A stretch of DNA of 62,748 bases, taken from assembly GCA_015207195.1 (NCBI GenBank), contig JADEXJ010000015.1, forward strand, positions 1 to 62,748, given 5' to 3'. Each line of letters begins with the position of its first letter. Positions within the stretch are counted from its first letter, which is position 1. Under the pieces are notes generated by a model that saw nothing but the letters and a program-made list of their open reading frames with translations, searched no databases and was not told the DNA's origin. Positions 1 to 7,885 of this stretch are shown here, one piece after another. The position numbers and the translations under genes are program-made. Origin of the DNA: Pleurocapsales cyanobacterium LEGE 10410 (GTDB taxonomy: Bacteria > Cyanobacteriota > Cyanobacteriia > Cyanobacteriales > Xenococcaceae).

Positions 1-279
1 GTCTTCTTTAATCGGAATAATTTGCCGACCTAAAACTCCCCCCGCAGCATTGATTTCATTGATCGCCATCATTTCCGCGTCAACTACGGTAGTTTCGCTG
101 ATCGCCATCGTACCGCTTAATGAATGCAGGATACCAACCTTGATGCCATCTTCACTGGCAGCACCATCAGCATCAGCAGCGGTGTCACCGCCTCCAGCCC
201 CACAGCCTTTCAGTAGCAGGCTGGCTAGAATTCCTGTAGAGCCATAAAGTAAAAATTTACGTCTTCCTAATTGTGACAT
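1..279 (-). CDS. urtA: Urea ABC transporter substrate-binding lipoprotein, N-terminal part (cut by window edge)
   Basis: The first 93 codons of a solute-binding protein that continues beyond base 1. The N-terminus has a twin-arginine-like stretch (GRRKFLLYG) and a lipobox ending LLKGC, so it is probably a membrane-anchored periplasmic lipoprotein. After an Ala/Gly/Asp-rich linker comes a segment with the hallmark of the urea/short-chain amide binding family ([16 protein letters not shown], then [12 protein letters not shown]). In cyanobacteria this is UrtA of the UrtABCDE urea importer. The rest of the operon should lie to the left of the window. An NtcA-type site lies about 115 bases upstream of the start, which fits nitrogen control of urt genes. 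The family is clear; urea rather than another amide is inferred. Confidence 0.85.
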   Translation of the reverse strand, partial: MSQLGRRKFLLYGSTGILASLLLKGCGAGGGDTAADADGAASEDGIKVGILHSLSGTMAISETTVVDAEMMAINEINAAGGVLGRQIIPIKED

Positions 280-393
280 GACCTTAATAATTGTAAGTAT
301 CTAATTTTCTCTGCTACCTACTTTGATAGAGACCAGAAAATTATTATTGGATTTTAATGCAAGTAATACGAATATTCTTTACGTTGAAAAATT

Positions 394-407
394 GTACTCT
401 TTAATAC
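394..407. promoter_or_regulatory. Candidate NtcA binding site upstream of urtA
   Basis: Perfect GTA-N8-TAC palindrome (N8 = CTCTTTAA) in the divergent region between urtA and the SDR gene. NtcA activates nitrogen-scavenging genes, including urt genes in cyanobacteria, from such sites. Read toward urtA, an AT-rich stretch that could hold a -10 box lies about 20 to 25 bases beyond the site, but no perfect TAN3T was found. One perfect match of six fixed bases can occur by chance; position and neighbour raise the likelihood. Confidence 0.5.
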
Positions 408-516
408 CAAAAAAAAAGCAGCAATCTATACAAAAAAAAGATCCACTTTGTACTTGTGTCTCGCTCTATTTATGATGATGTTTAGCAATTATTAGCAAAT
501 TTAGTAGTAAATTGAG

Positions 517-1287
517 ATGGTTTCAATTCAAGAGCAGATTGTGGTGATTACGGGTGCAAGTAGTGGTATTGGAGCATCTTGCGCTAAGATGTTTGCCCAA
601 GAAGGTGCCTCGTTGATTTTGGCTGCACGTCGCCGAGATCAGCTAGAAGCAGTAGCAGCAGAGATCGAACAAGCTTACCAAAGTCAAATTTATTTGCTAG
701 AGATGGATGTCAGCGATCGCGCTACGGTTGAAGCATCTTTGGCATCTTTACCCGAACCTTGGTCTAATGTAAATATTTTAGTCAATAATGCGGGGTTGAG
801 TCGTGGTTTAGACAAACTCCAACAAGGAGAGATCCAAAATTGGGAAGAGATGATTGATACTAATCTTAAAGGTTTGTTATACGTAACGCGATCGCTTTTG
901 CCAGGAATGGTCAATAGAAATCAGGGACACATTATTAATATCGGCTCGATTGCTGGACATCAAGCCTATGTTGGGGGGAATGTCTATTGCGCTACTAAAG
1001 CAGCCGTGAGAACTTTATCCCAAGGCTTAAAAATGGATTTATTGGGTACACCGATACGAGTTAGCTGCGTCGATCCTGGTACGGTGGAAACAGATTTTAG
1101 TAGGGTGCGGTTTCGGGGAGATACAACCAAAGCAGACAAGGTTTATCAAGGGTTTAATCCTCTTACCCCCGATGATATTGCCGAAATTGTAGTTTTTTGC
1201 GCTACTCGTCCATCCCGCGTCAACATGAGCGAGGTATTAGTACTGGCAACAGATCAATCGAGCGCAACGATGATTAATCGGCAATAA
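517..1287 (+). CDS. Short-chain dehydrogenase/reductase, YdfG-like
   Basis: A 256-residue classical SDR. Visible motifs are the cofactor loop TGASSGIG (12-19), NNAG (90-93), the catalytic Ser at 144 and the YCATK motif (Tyr157, Lys161), followed by the DPG turn (186-188). The run of arginines after the second strand (AARRR, 36-40) favours NADP(H). The overall sequence resembles the YdfG/3-hydroxy-acid dehydrogenase group, whose members reduce short aldehydes and semialdehydes or oxidise serine-like substrates. The substrate cannot be read from sequence. Sulfoacetaldehyde reductase (IsfD) is also an SDR, so this gene is a speculative partner for the taurine-type cluster 5 kb downstream. It is divergent from urtA and monocistronic as far as can be seen. 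Confidence 0.85.
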   Translation: MVSIQEQIVVITGASSGIGASCAKMFAQEGASLILAARRRDQLEAVAAEIEQAYQSQIYLLEMDVSDRATVEASLASLPEPWSNVNILVNNAGLSRGLDKLQQGEIQNWEEMIDTNLKGLLYVTRSLLPGMVNRNQGHIINIGSIAGHQAYVGGNVYCATKAAVRTLSQGLKMDLLGTPIRVSCVDPGTVETDFSRVRFRGDTTKADKVYQGFNPLTPDDIAEIVVFCATRPSRVNMSEVLVLATDQSSATMINRQ

Positions 1288-1341
1288 TCTCGCTGCGCGG
1301 TAGTAATAGGTAGTGGGCTTTGAGTCATTCAATCGCTCTGC

Positions 1342-1500
1342 CTACTTGCTGTTTCGAGAATGTAAACCTGCTAGATAATCACCGTAAAATAGGCTAAATT
1401 GCCAAAACTTTTGGCACCACAACCAGGCTCTTTGGTATTGGGTTAAAGCTGGTCGATTATCAGTATTCAGTGATTTAAAATTTGCTTTGGTATAGTTCAT
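1342..1500 (-). CDS. Small hypothetical protein (52 aa), third of three tandem small genes
   Basis: A 52-residue frame, rich in aromatic residues (five Trp/Tyr in the segment YQRAWLWCQKFWQF). An AGGAG ribosome binding site lies about 8 bases before the ATG, which is the main reason to believe it is translated. It lies 38 bases downstream of the 69-aa gene on the same strand and probably shares its transcript. There is no signal peptide or transmembrane helix of convincing length, and I do not recognise a family. Because it is so short, chance cannot be excluded. Confidence 0.45.
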   Translation of the reverse strand: MNYTKANFKSLNTDNRPALTQYQRAWLWCQKFWQFSLFYGDYLAGLHSRNSK

Positions 1501-1538
1501 TGTTTGCTCCTAATTGTTACTTTTTTTTGCTAGCGGTT

Positions 1539-1748
1539 CTATATGGTGTGATAGCGTTCTTCGAGCCAGGCTCTAACTTCTCGATCGCAACCAAAGGTAT
1601 AGAATCTATTGGTTTTATAATCGTGAACCTGCCAATAAGAATTGCCAAGGCGATCGCGTTTTTGCTGAATATGAGGCTCGCTTTTGTTGACTAATAAACT
1701 GTGTTTAATGTTTTGGAAAATATTGACGATAAAGTTAGTTTTTTTCAT
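1539..1748 (-). CDS. Small conserved-looking cyanobacterial protein (69 aa)
   Basis: A 69-residue protein with an AGAGG ribosome binding site 8 bases before the ATG. The C-terminal half (DRLGNSYWQVHDYKTNRFY then EVRAWLEERYH) matches a pattern I associate with short uncharacterised cyanobacterial proteins: a W-x-V/A-x-D/Y-D strand pair, then an acidic E-x-R-x-W-(L/I)-E-(E/Q)-R helix. The function is unknown. It sits in the middle of three tandem small genes that read away from a LysR-type regulator. Recognition is from memory of the motif, not from a search. Confidence 0.65.
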   Translation of the reverse strand: MKKTNFIVNIFQNIKHSLLVNKSEPHIQQKRDRLGNSYWQVHDYKTNRFYTFGCDREVRAWLEERYHTI

Positions 1749-1801
1749 GGTTATTACCTCTGATTTAAGTAGTAGGCAACTAGCTCAATCTTCAAGATGA
1801 T

Positions 1802-1948
1802 TTATGATCGAGAAGAACTAGGGTGATTATTACGCCAGAAAAGCCGTAAGCGACTTATTGTTGTAAACAAATTAATTAAATATTTTTGATTATTTGCCAA
1901 CTCCTGGTTACTAATTGTTCGGGCTTCTGGCTGTAAGATAATTTTCAT
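1802..1948 (-). CDS. Small hypothetical protein (48 aa), first of three tandem small genes
   Basis: A 48-residue frame starting MKIILQPEARTIS, with a GAGAG purine stretch about 9 bases before the ATG. It is basic and Asn/Arg/Ser-rich at the C-terminus, with no recognisable domain. It is the promoter-proximal member of the small-gene trio and is divergent from the LysR regulator (start 2193). The 244-base gap between them holds an inverted repeat that could serve as operator. It could also be a leader peptide. Confidence 0.4.
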   Translation of the reverse strand: MKIILQPEARTISNQELANNQKYLINLFTTISRLRLFWRNNHPSSSRS

Positions 1949-2023
1949 ATTTTTCTCTCAGTTACTGTGGAATTAAATGCTGTTTTCTTTCACTAAATAA
2001 ACTGTAGCTATTTAACTTTTGAG

Positions 2024-2041
2024 GTACAAAACAAGTTGTAC
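2024..2041. promoter_or_regulatory. Candidate LysR-type operator (GTACAA-N6-TTGTAC)
   Basis: A perfect 6-bp inverted repeat separated by 6 bases in the intergenic region between the small-gene trio and the divergent LysR regulator. It contains the T-N11-A spacing typical of LysR-family recognition sites. Regulators of this family usually bind between themselves and the divergent target. Confidence 0.4.
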
Positions 2042-2192
2042 ATGGTATGTATGAATAAAATTAATAGTTAAATATCTCAGCGCAAGATAGCTTGTAGAAT
2101 AGTTAGTAATGCGCTCTTTTAAGCTTGCTTCTTGTCGTCTGCTCTCTAGTTGGTCTATTCTGCTTGTTAAAACTAATTTTGCTGAGATACTT

Positions 2193-3104
2193 ATGAGTGC
2201 GATCGATCCATACAAGTTAAAAATCTCACAGCTAAGAATTCTCGTGGCGGTGGCAAATTATCGTAATTTTAGCGAGGCTGCTTTACACCTAGAAATTTCC
2301 CAGTCAGCAGTCAGTCATGCGATCGCCACTTTAGAAGCAGAACTGGGAGTAACTTTGTTTCATCGAGGGCGCAATGGAGCAAATCTGACTCATGTAGGCG
2401 AGGAGTTAGTTTTGCCAGCCAGACAAATCTTAGACTTGTTACAAAAGATGGCAACAGCAGCAAATCGCGCCAAGGGTTTGAAAGGGGGCAATGTCCGTCT
2501 AGTATCTTTTAGAAGCGCAGCGACACATATTTTACCTCCCCTGATCGCTCAGTTTCGCCGACAGTTTCCCCTAATTAGCGTCAGTGTTTCCGAAGCCGAT
2601 GAAGATATGACAACAGAGAATCTGTTGCGTTCGGGTAAAGCGGATATTGGTTTGATTCATTTACCTTGTTCGGAAAAACTGACAACTTGGGAGATTTATC
2701 AGGATGAATATGTGGTGTTGTTGCCCAAAAGTTTAAATCTAAGCCAAGCAAAATTAACCTGGGAACAGTTAGCCAAGTATCCCTTAATTCTCTCGTCGGT
2801 TGATAGCTGTTCGACAACAGTTCGCAAATATTTGCAGCGTTCATCAGAATCAATGAACATCGCTTACGAAATGCGCGAGGATTCGACGATGGTTAGTATG
2901 GCAATCCAGGGTTTAGGTGCTGCAATTATGCCTTTGTTAGCTGCTAACCCCGTTCCTGACGAATTAAAAATATATTCTCTGCCGACTCCTCTCAAAAGAA
3001 TTATCAAAGCAGCAATTGTTGAAGATGCCCTGCATACTCCTGCGGTTTTTGCTTTTATAGATACTCTGAAGAATTATAATGCGATCGCACCTATTAGCTC
3101 GTAG
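2193..3104 (+). CDS. LysR-family transcriptional regulator
   Basis: A 303-residue regulator when the start MSAIDPYKLK is used. The longer frame from 2109 adds 28 residues that do not belong to the family, so the internal ATG is preferred. The N-terminal winged helix-turn-helix is clear (FSEAALHLEISQSAVSHAIA, then LFHRG). The C-terminal periplasmic-binding-like effector domain runs from about residue 95 (GNVRLVSFRSAATHILPPLI) to the end. The effector is unknown. It is divergent from the three small genes at 1342-1948, and the candidate operator at 2024-2041 lies between them. The stop codon coincides with the edge of a MITE-like repeat. Confidence 0.9.
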   Translation: MSAIDPYKLKISQLRILVAVANYRNFSEAALHLEISQSAVSHAIATLEAELGVTLFHRGRNGANLTHVGEELVLPARQILDLLQKMATAANRAKGLKGGNVRLVSFRSAATHILPPLIAQFRRQFPLISVSVSEADEDMTTENLLRSGKADIGLIHLPCSEKLTTWEIYQDEYVVLLPKSLNLSQAKLTWEQLAKYPLILSSVDSCSTTVRKYLQRSSESMNIAYEMREDSTMVSMAIQGLGAAIMPLLAANPVPDELKIYSLPTPLKRIIKAAIVEDALHTPAVFAFIDTLKNYNAIAPISS

Positions 3105-3272
3105 TGGACTGACACAGTTAAAATATGGCAATAAATGGGCGGGAAAAACAAGGACTATCTGCTGCATCTCAAAAACCCAATCATTTGTTGGTAAGCAAGC
3201 AAATCATCTGTGTTTATCTGTGTTTATCTGTGGACTTTAATTACGCAATATTTAAGGCGTGTCAGTCTAGTA
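3102..3272. repeat. MITE-like element with imperfect terminal inverted repeats
   Basis: The ends share a TAxTxGACTGACAC core in opposite orientation (about 3102-3126 and 3248-3272), each continuing into TTAAA(A)TAT. Inside is a 72-base segment (3139-3210) repeated at 13320-13391 in reverse orientation with only two mismatches, and a 10-bp tandem (TCTGTGTTTA twice plus part) at about 3208-3235. No transposase fits in 171 bases, so this looks like a miniature or internally deleted insertion element. It abuts the lysR stop codon. Confidence 0.6.
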
Positions 3273-3323
3273 GCCTATTACTGTTGAAGCACTAAATAAA
3301 ACGAAGGCTCGCACCCTCGCTTA

Positions 3324-4190
3324 CTATCTAAATAGTAAAACTGGAATATGACTGCTACGCAGCATTTGAGCCGTCGTACTACCAATTACCAGATGGCGAA
3401 TTCGCCTGTGTCCGTAAGCTCCCATAAGTAATAAACTGATGTCTCGATCGGCAATATAGCTTGAGATCGCTTTCTCCGAATGCCCCTCTATTACAGAACA
3501 AACAGGTTCAAATCCAGCCTGTTGTGCCAATTGCTTTGCCGATTCAATTCGGGCGATCGCAATCTGTTCTGCTGCATCCTTGGCAACGGTGACGATATGT
3601 AATTCTAACCCCTTAAAAATCGACGTGTCCGCTATAAACTGGAGAATTTTTTGGCTACTTGAACTACCATCATAGGCAATCAACACCCGTTTGATCGGTT
3701 TGAACTGACGTGAAGTTACCAAACAGGGTTTATGGCTACTGCGAACGATTCTTTCTAGGTTTGCCCCCAAGTGTCCCGAAGCAAACTCGGCAGCTTCACC
3801 TCGCTTCCCTAATACAATCAGACCGCAACTAGCCTCAAATTTTTCTAAACAATCTACTAAAAAACCTGTTTCGTGTAGCAGATTAATCCGCTCTATCCCC
3901 TCTGCTTTTAGAGTTTGGGCTGCTTGTTGCAAAACTAATTTCGCCCGTTGATGATTGATCTTGGCTTTCTCGTGTTCCAATTCCACTAAGCGATTGAGCA
4001 AATTTTCTGAGGCATCGATGCCAATACTACCACTCAAGTTTTTGGTAGAAGTTGCTTGTTGAGCGCGAAGATCGGTTACACAAAGAACATCTACTTCTTC
4101 TGCTTCTAGGTTCATGGCAAACCATGCGCCATAGCGATAGATATTTTCCGCAAAAGCCGAGCCATCACTACAGAGTAAAATTTTTTTCAT
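3324..4190 (-). CDS. Tandem universal stress protein (two UspA domains)
   Basis: 288 residues forming two UspA domains of about 140 residues each. The first starts MKKILLCSDGSAFAE. The second starts near residue 166 (IKRVLIAYDGSSSSQK) and ends with the ATP-binding signature G-x2-G-x9-G-S (GAYGHRRIRHLVIGSTT, from residue 257). The first domain has a similar but less regular G-rich loop (GKRGEAAEFASGHLGAN). It is cytoplasmic and probably nucleotide-binding. It begins 2 bases after the stop of the SulP transporter gene, so the two are almost certainly co-translated, which suggests a regulatory or stress-linked role for that transporter. Confidence 0.9.
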   Translation of the reverse strand: MKKILLCSDGSAFAENIYRYGAWFAMNLEAEEVDVLCVTDLRAQQATSTKNLSGSIGIDASENLLNRLVELEHEKAKINHQRAKLVLQQAAQTLKAEGIERINLLHETGFLVDCLEKFEASCGLIVLGKRGEAAEFASGHLGANLERIVRSSHKPCLVTSRQFKPIKRVLIAYDGSSSSQKILQFIADTSIFKGLELHIVTVAKDAAEQIAIARIESAKQLAQQAGFEPVCSVIEGHSEKAISSYIADRDISLLLMGAYGHRRIRHLVIGSTTAQMLRSSHIPVLLFR

Positions 4191-4192
4191 GG

Positions 4193-5671
4193 TTAAAAGT
4201 TTTGGTTTTTCATGACTGCGGATTCCTTATTAATTGCCAACCGATCAAATAGAGTTGCACTGGCTTTATTTAAACCAATCAGTTCTACTTCTGCACCATT
4301 ACGGCGGAATTTGCTGACCGCTTTATCAACTGTTTCTACTGCCCCTTGATCCCAAAGGTTAGCCTGGGTCAGATCGATAGTGACACGCTCGACTAGTTCC
4401 CTAAAATCGAAGGATCGGAGAAACTCTTCTTTAGATAAAAAGAAAATTTGACCAGCCACTTTATAAATGCGATGAGTACCATCGTCACTCAAAATCTTAT
4501 CGACAAAAACTAGTTGAGCAATCTTACGAGAAAAGAACACTGTACTCATCACGATTCCCGTGGCTACTCCCAAGGCAAAATTACGAGTAAAGATCGTGAC
4601 AAACATGGTAGCCAACATCACCGCCGTTTCGGTACGAGGAATACGAGAAATATTTTTAAACGATGACCAACGGAAGGTGCCAATAGAAACCATAATCATC
4701 ACTGCTACCAGAGCAGCCATTGGCATTTGTTGAACCCAATCTTGTAATACCAAAATAGCAAACAATAGAAAAACCCCTGCTGCAAGAGTCGATAATCTAC
4801 CTCGACCACCCGATTGTACATTGATCACCGACTGTCCAATCATGCCACAACCTGCCATACCGCCAAAAAAAGCTGTAACTATGTTGGCAATACCTTGTCC
4901 TTTGGCTTCTTGATTTTTATCACTGGGAGTATCAGTCAGATCGTCTACCAAAGCAGCAGTTAGAAAAGAAGCTAACAAACCGACGATCGCCATGGTCAAA
5001 GAATAGGGCAAGATAATCTGTAGGGTTTCCAGATTAAATGGCACTTGGGGTAGGGCAAAGATTGGTAGTGTAGTTGGTAACTCTCCCATATCTCCCACGG
5101 TGGGGACTTCCAGCTTAAGGGCGATCGCTGCTATGGTCATGACGGCTAAAGCTACCAGAGGAGAAGGCACAGCTTGAGTAATGCGAGGCAGAATATAAAT
5201 AATTGCCAAAGAAAGCAGCGTTAAGATATAAACTGTAATCGGTACATTAGTAAGTTGGGGCAGCTGAGCTAAAAAAATTAGTACGGCTAAAGCATTGATA
5301 TAACCAATCATCACCGCTCTAGGTACATACTTCATTTGGCGACCTAGTTTTAGTACGCCGAATATTACCTGAATTATTCCTGTTAAAACAGTGGCTGCCA
5401 AAAGATACTGCAAACCATGTTCTTTAACCAAATCGATCATCAGCAACGCCATTGCTCCAGTCGCAGCAGAAATCGATCCTGGTCTTCCTCCCAAAAAAGC
5501 TGTGAGAACGGCAATAATAAATGAAGTATACAGCCCTACTTTGGGATCGACTCCAGCAATAATTGAAAAAGCGATCGCTTCTGGAATCAATGCCAATCCT
5601 ACTACCGCTCCTGCTAACAAGTCTTGTCTGGTGTTAAAAAACCATTCTCGCTGGAAAAATTTTAGGTTCAA
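4193..5671 (-). CDS. SulP-family anion transporter with STAS domain
   Basis: A 492-residue integral membrane protein. The N-terminal region ([35 protein letters not shown]) is the SulP signature, followed by 10 or more hydrophobic segments. The last 100 or so residues form a STAS domain ([16 protein letters not shown]). In that motif the usual Ser/Thr after D-x-S-G is absent. The family includes sulfate transporters and the sodium-dependent bicarbonate transporter BicA. Length and sequence do not settle between bicarbonate and sulfate here. The nearby sulfonate-type genes make sulfate plausible, while cyanobacterial physiology makes bicarbonate plausible. The downstream universal stress protein starts 2 bases after its stop. 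Confidence 0.85.
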   Translation of the reverse strand: MNLKFFQREWFFNTRQDLLAGAVVGLALIPEAIAFSIIAGVDPKVGLYTSFIIAVLTAFLGGRPGSISAATGAMALLMIDLVKEHGLQYLLAATVLTGIIQVIFGVLKLGRQMKYVPRAVMIGYINALAVLIFLAQLPQLTNVPITVYILTLLSLAIIYILPRITQAVPSPLVALAVMTIAAIALKLEVPTVGDMGELPTTLPIFALPQVPFNLETLQIILPYSLTMAIVGLLASFLTAALVDDLTDTPSDKNQEAKGQGIANIVTAFFGGMAGCGMIGQSVINVQSGGRGRLSTLAAGVFLLFAILVLQDWVQQMPMAALVAVMIMVSIGTFRWSSFKNISRIPRTETAVMLATMFVTIFTRNFALGVATGIVMSTVFFSRKIAQLVFVDKILSDDGTHRIYKVAGQIFFLSKEEFLRSFDFRELVERVTIDLTQANLWDQGAVETVDKAVSKFRRNGAEVELIGLNKASATLFDRLAINKESAVMKNQNF

Positions 5672-5778
5672 TTAAGCTTCCTCAAGTAATCAAATAGAAA
5701 TGTAAATCTAGCTTTTGTTCTAGCTATTGTGTTTTTAAACAAGATATATATTATTTCACACGTCTAATCTTACTGCTC

Positions 5779-5943
5779 GTAAGTAGAGAGTAGGGAGTAG
5801 CAAGTAGCAAGTAGCAAGTAGCAATTAGGGAGTAGCAAGTAGCAAGTAGCAATTAGGGAGTAGCAAGTAGGGAGTAGCAAGTAGGGAGTAGCAAGTAGGG
5901 AGTAGCAAGTAGGGAGTAGCGAGTAGCAAGTAGCCAGTAGTTA
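5779..5943. repeat. Heptanucleotide tandem repeat array (AGTAGCA/AGTAGGG)
   Basis: About 23 consecutive 7-base units, mostly AGTAGCA, AGTAGGG and AGCAATT variants. This is the short-tandemly-repeated-repetitive (STRR) type known in cyanobacterial intergenic DNA. It creates a spurious LLLATPY-type open frame on the minus strand. Confidence 0.9.
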
Positions 5944-5952
5944 TAAATACGT

Positions 5953-6428
5953 CGAGCAAAGACGAGATCGCACCTCGTGGCTCGTAGTTTGTTGAAGTCA
6001 TGACATCAGGCACAAAATGTTTGTAGCAAACAAAAAGTCGAGATTGAATTTTGTAATCTTAATTGTGTAAAGTTGCACGATTAATTTAGTATGGGTTTTG
6101 TTGCCGTGTTTCACCAGCTTCCTGTTTGCAGTAACCATACTCCCTTAAGATTTTCTATCAAGCACGGTAGACTGCACAAGCACCTGATTAACAGAAGCGG
6201 GGTTGGTTCTCCTCAACTATTTTATATTTAGCCAAGTGGCTTCTTGTAGAGAACAGCTACAGTATTTTCTCTAGAAGTTGGCTTGATTGGCAGCAATCTC
6301 CGCATTGCATTATTTAGGTCTGAGTTCAGCTATGAATTCAGGCTGTTATCCATTCGCTTGTAAAAATTGAGCGATCGCTATTTAGTTTAATTTCAATCGA
6401 CAACCACTAACTATTAATAGGAGGCGCG
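5953..6428. other. Intergenic leader region before the aminotransferase gene
   Basis: Begins with a nested hairpin (CGAGC and ACGAG pairing with CTCGT and GCTCG, 5953-5984). The remaining 440 bases carry no open frame and no riboswitch I recognise. Just before the gene start are a GCGATCGC site and a good Shine-Dalgarno sequence (AGGAGGCG, about 6418-6425), so translation of the following gene from its ATG at 6429 is well supported. Confidence 0.4.
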
Positions 6429-7802
6429 ATGTTAGATCGTTCTAGTGAGACACAGAATCTAACTCAGATGGATGTAGAATCTCTATGGCATCCGATGGTG
6501 CAGCACAAAAAATACCAACGCAACCCACCCAAGCGTATGGATCGAGCGCAGGGTTGTTATGTTACCGATGCGGAGGGGAAAGAATACCTCGACGGGGTGT
6601 CGGGTTTATGGTGCGTCAACGTCGGTTATGGACGCAAAGAGCTGGCAGATGCAGCCCAGCAACAGCTTGTAGAACTGTCTTACTTTCCCTTGGTGATGAG
6701 CCATTCCCCCGCAATTAAACTTGCAGCCAAACTACTAGAGCTTTTACAGTTCGAGGGCAAAGTTCACTTTTCCAATAGTGGTTCGGAAGCTAACGAAACC
6801 GCATTTAAAATGGCGCGTCAGTATCATTCTCAAACAGGAGGGGCGAGGCGATACAAAATTATTTCTCGCTATCGAGCCTATCACGGTAATACGATGGGGG
6901 CGTTGAGTGCTACTGCCCAGGCAGAACGACGGGCAAAATACGATCCTCTCGTACCAGGCTTTCTCCACGTCCATCCACCATATTGTTATCGCTGTCCTTT
7001 TGGCAAAACTTATGGCTCTTGCAGCATCGAGTGTGCTAGCAATATTGAAAATACGGTAATTCATGAAGGAGCAGAAAGCGTCGCTGCAATTATCGTCGAG
7101 CCTGTAATCTCTGGTGGTGGGGTAATCGTTCCCCCCGATGAATATTTGCCCATGCTGCGGGATATTTGCGATCGCCATGGCATCTTGTTAATCTTTGACG
7201 AGGTAGTTAGTGGTTTTGGTCGTTTGGGTAAGATGTTTGGACACGAACACTGGAAAGTCAAGCCAGATATTATCACCCTAGCTAAAGGCATTACTAGTGG
7301 TTATTTGCCCCTATCGGCAACCGTCACCCAGCAGCATATTTTTGAGGCATTCTTGGATGAAACCGATGCCACATCCCACTTCCGTCATATTAATACCTAT
7401 GGAGGCAATCCCGCCTCTACCGCCCTGTCTTTAAAAAATATTGAAATTATCGAGACAGAACAGTTGGCTCAACAGGCTGCCAAAATGGGGGCATATTTAA
7501 GAGCAGAATTATCCAACATAGAACAGCATCCCTATGTAGGAGATATCCGCAGCAAAGGATTACTGATCGGAATTGAATTGGTAGCAGACAAAGCAACCAA
7601 AGAACCTCTAGCAGGAGAAAAAGTAGGGGCGATTAAAGATCGCTGTTTGGAACTCGGTACGATAATCGGACGCAACGGTAGTACCATTCCTGGGCTTTCC
7701 AACGTGTTAATCATCGCTCCTCCGTTAATTTTGACCAAAGCTGATGCCGACTTGATTGTTAGTAGTTTGAAGCAGGCTTTAGAAGCAATAAGTAGTAAGT
7801 AG
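6429..7802 (+). CDS. Class III aminotransferase, taurine--pyruvate aminotransferase-like
   Basis: A 457-residue PLP enzyme. It shows SGSEA (117-121) for phosphate binding, the cofactor-pairing Asp257 in IFDEVV and the Schiff-base Lys286 in TLAKGITSG. Several segments match what I know of taurine:pyruvate aminotransferase rather than ornithine or GABA enzymes: SGLWCVNVGYG (58-68), SRYRAYHGNTMGALSATAQ and PPYCYRCPFGK. Reaction in that family: taurine plus pyruvate gives sulfoacetaldehyde plus L-alanine. The next gene is alanine dehydrogenase, which would regenerate pyruvate and release ammonium, and a TauE/SafE-type exporter follows. Alternative substrates are beta-alanine, hypotaurine or another omega-amino acid. 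The final codons and the stop lie in a 7-bp tandem repeat. Confidence 0.65.
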   Translation: MLDRSSETQNLTQMDVESLWHPMVQHKKYQRNPPKRMDRAQGCYVTDAEGKEYLDGVSGLWCVNVGYGRKELADAAQQQLVELSYFPLVMSHSPAIKLAAKLLELLQFEGKVHFSNSGSEANETAFKMARQYHSQTGGARRYKIISRYRAYHGNTMGALSATAQAERRAKYDPLVPGFLHVHPPYCYRCPFGKTYGSCSIECASNIENTVIHEGAESVAAIIVEPVISGGGVIVPPDEYLPMLRDICDRHGILLIFDEVVSGFGRLGKMFGHEHWKVKPDIITLAKGITSGYLPLSATVTQQHIFEAFLDETDATSHFRHINTYGGNPASTALSLKNIEIIETEQLAQQAAKMGAYLRAELSNIEQHPYVGDIRSKGLLIGIELVADKATKEPLAGEKVGAIKDRCLELGTIIGRNGSTIPGLSNVLIIAPPLILTKADADLIVSSLKQALEAISSK

Positions 7803-7816
7803 TAAGTAGTAAGTAA
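7788..7816. repeat. Heptanucleotide repeat spanning the aminotransferase stop codon
   Basis: About four units of TAGTAAG. The repeat encodes the C-terminal Ser-Ser-Lys and supplies the TAG stop of the aminotransferase gene, so the array has entered or grown from the 3' end of the coding region. Confidence 0.7.
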
Positions 7817-7885
7817 TCATATCTTCTATCTTCCTCTGCTTTTGATTACTTTAGTTGTTCGTTACTCATAATTGGAAAAAGGTTT

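Noticed and set aside
2109-2192. Longer N-terminus for the LysR regulator
   Set aside because: The extra 28 residues precede the normal family start and overlap the intergenic regulatory region; the internal ATG gives the standard length.
5825-6013. Minus-strand frame rich in LLLATPYLLLPT
   Set aside because: It is the translation of the 7-base repeat array; the periodic peptide has no coding signature.
6246-6260. NtcA-like GTA...TAC upstream of the aminotransferase
   Set aside because: The spacing is nine bases, not eight, so it does not meet the site definition.
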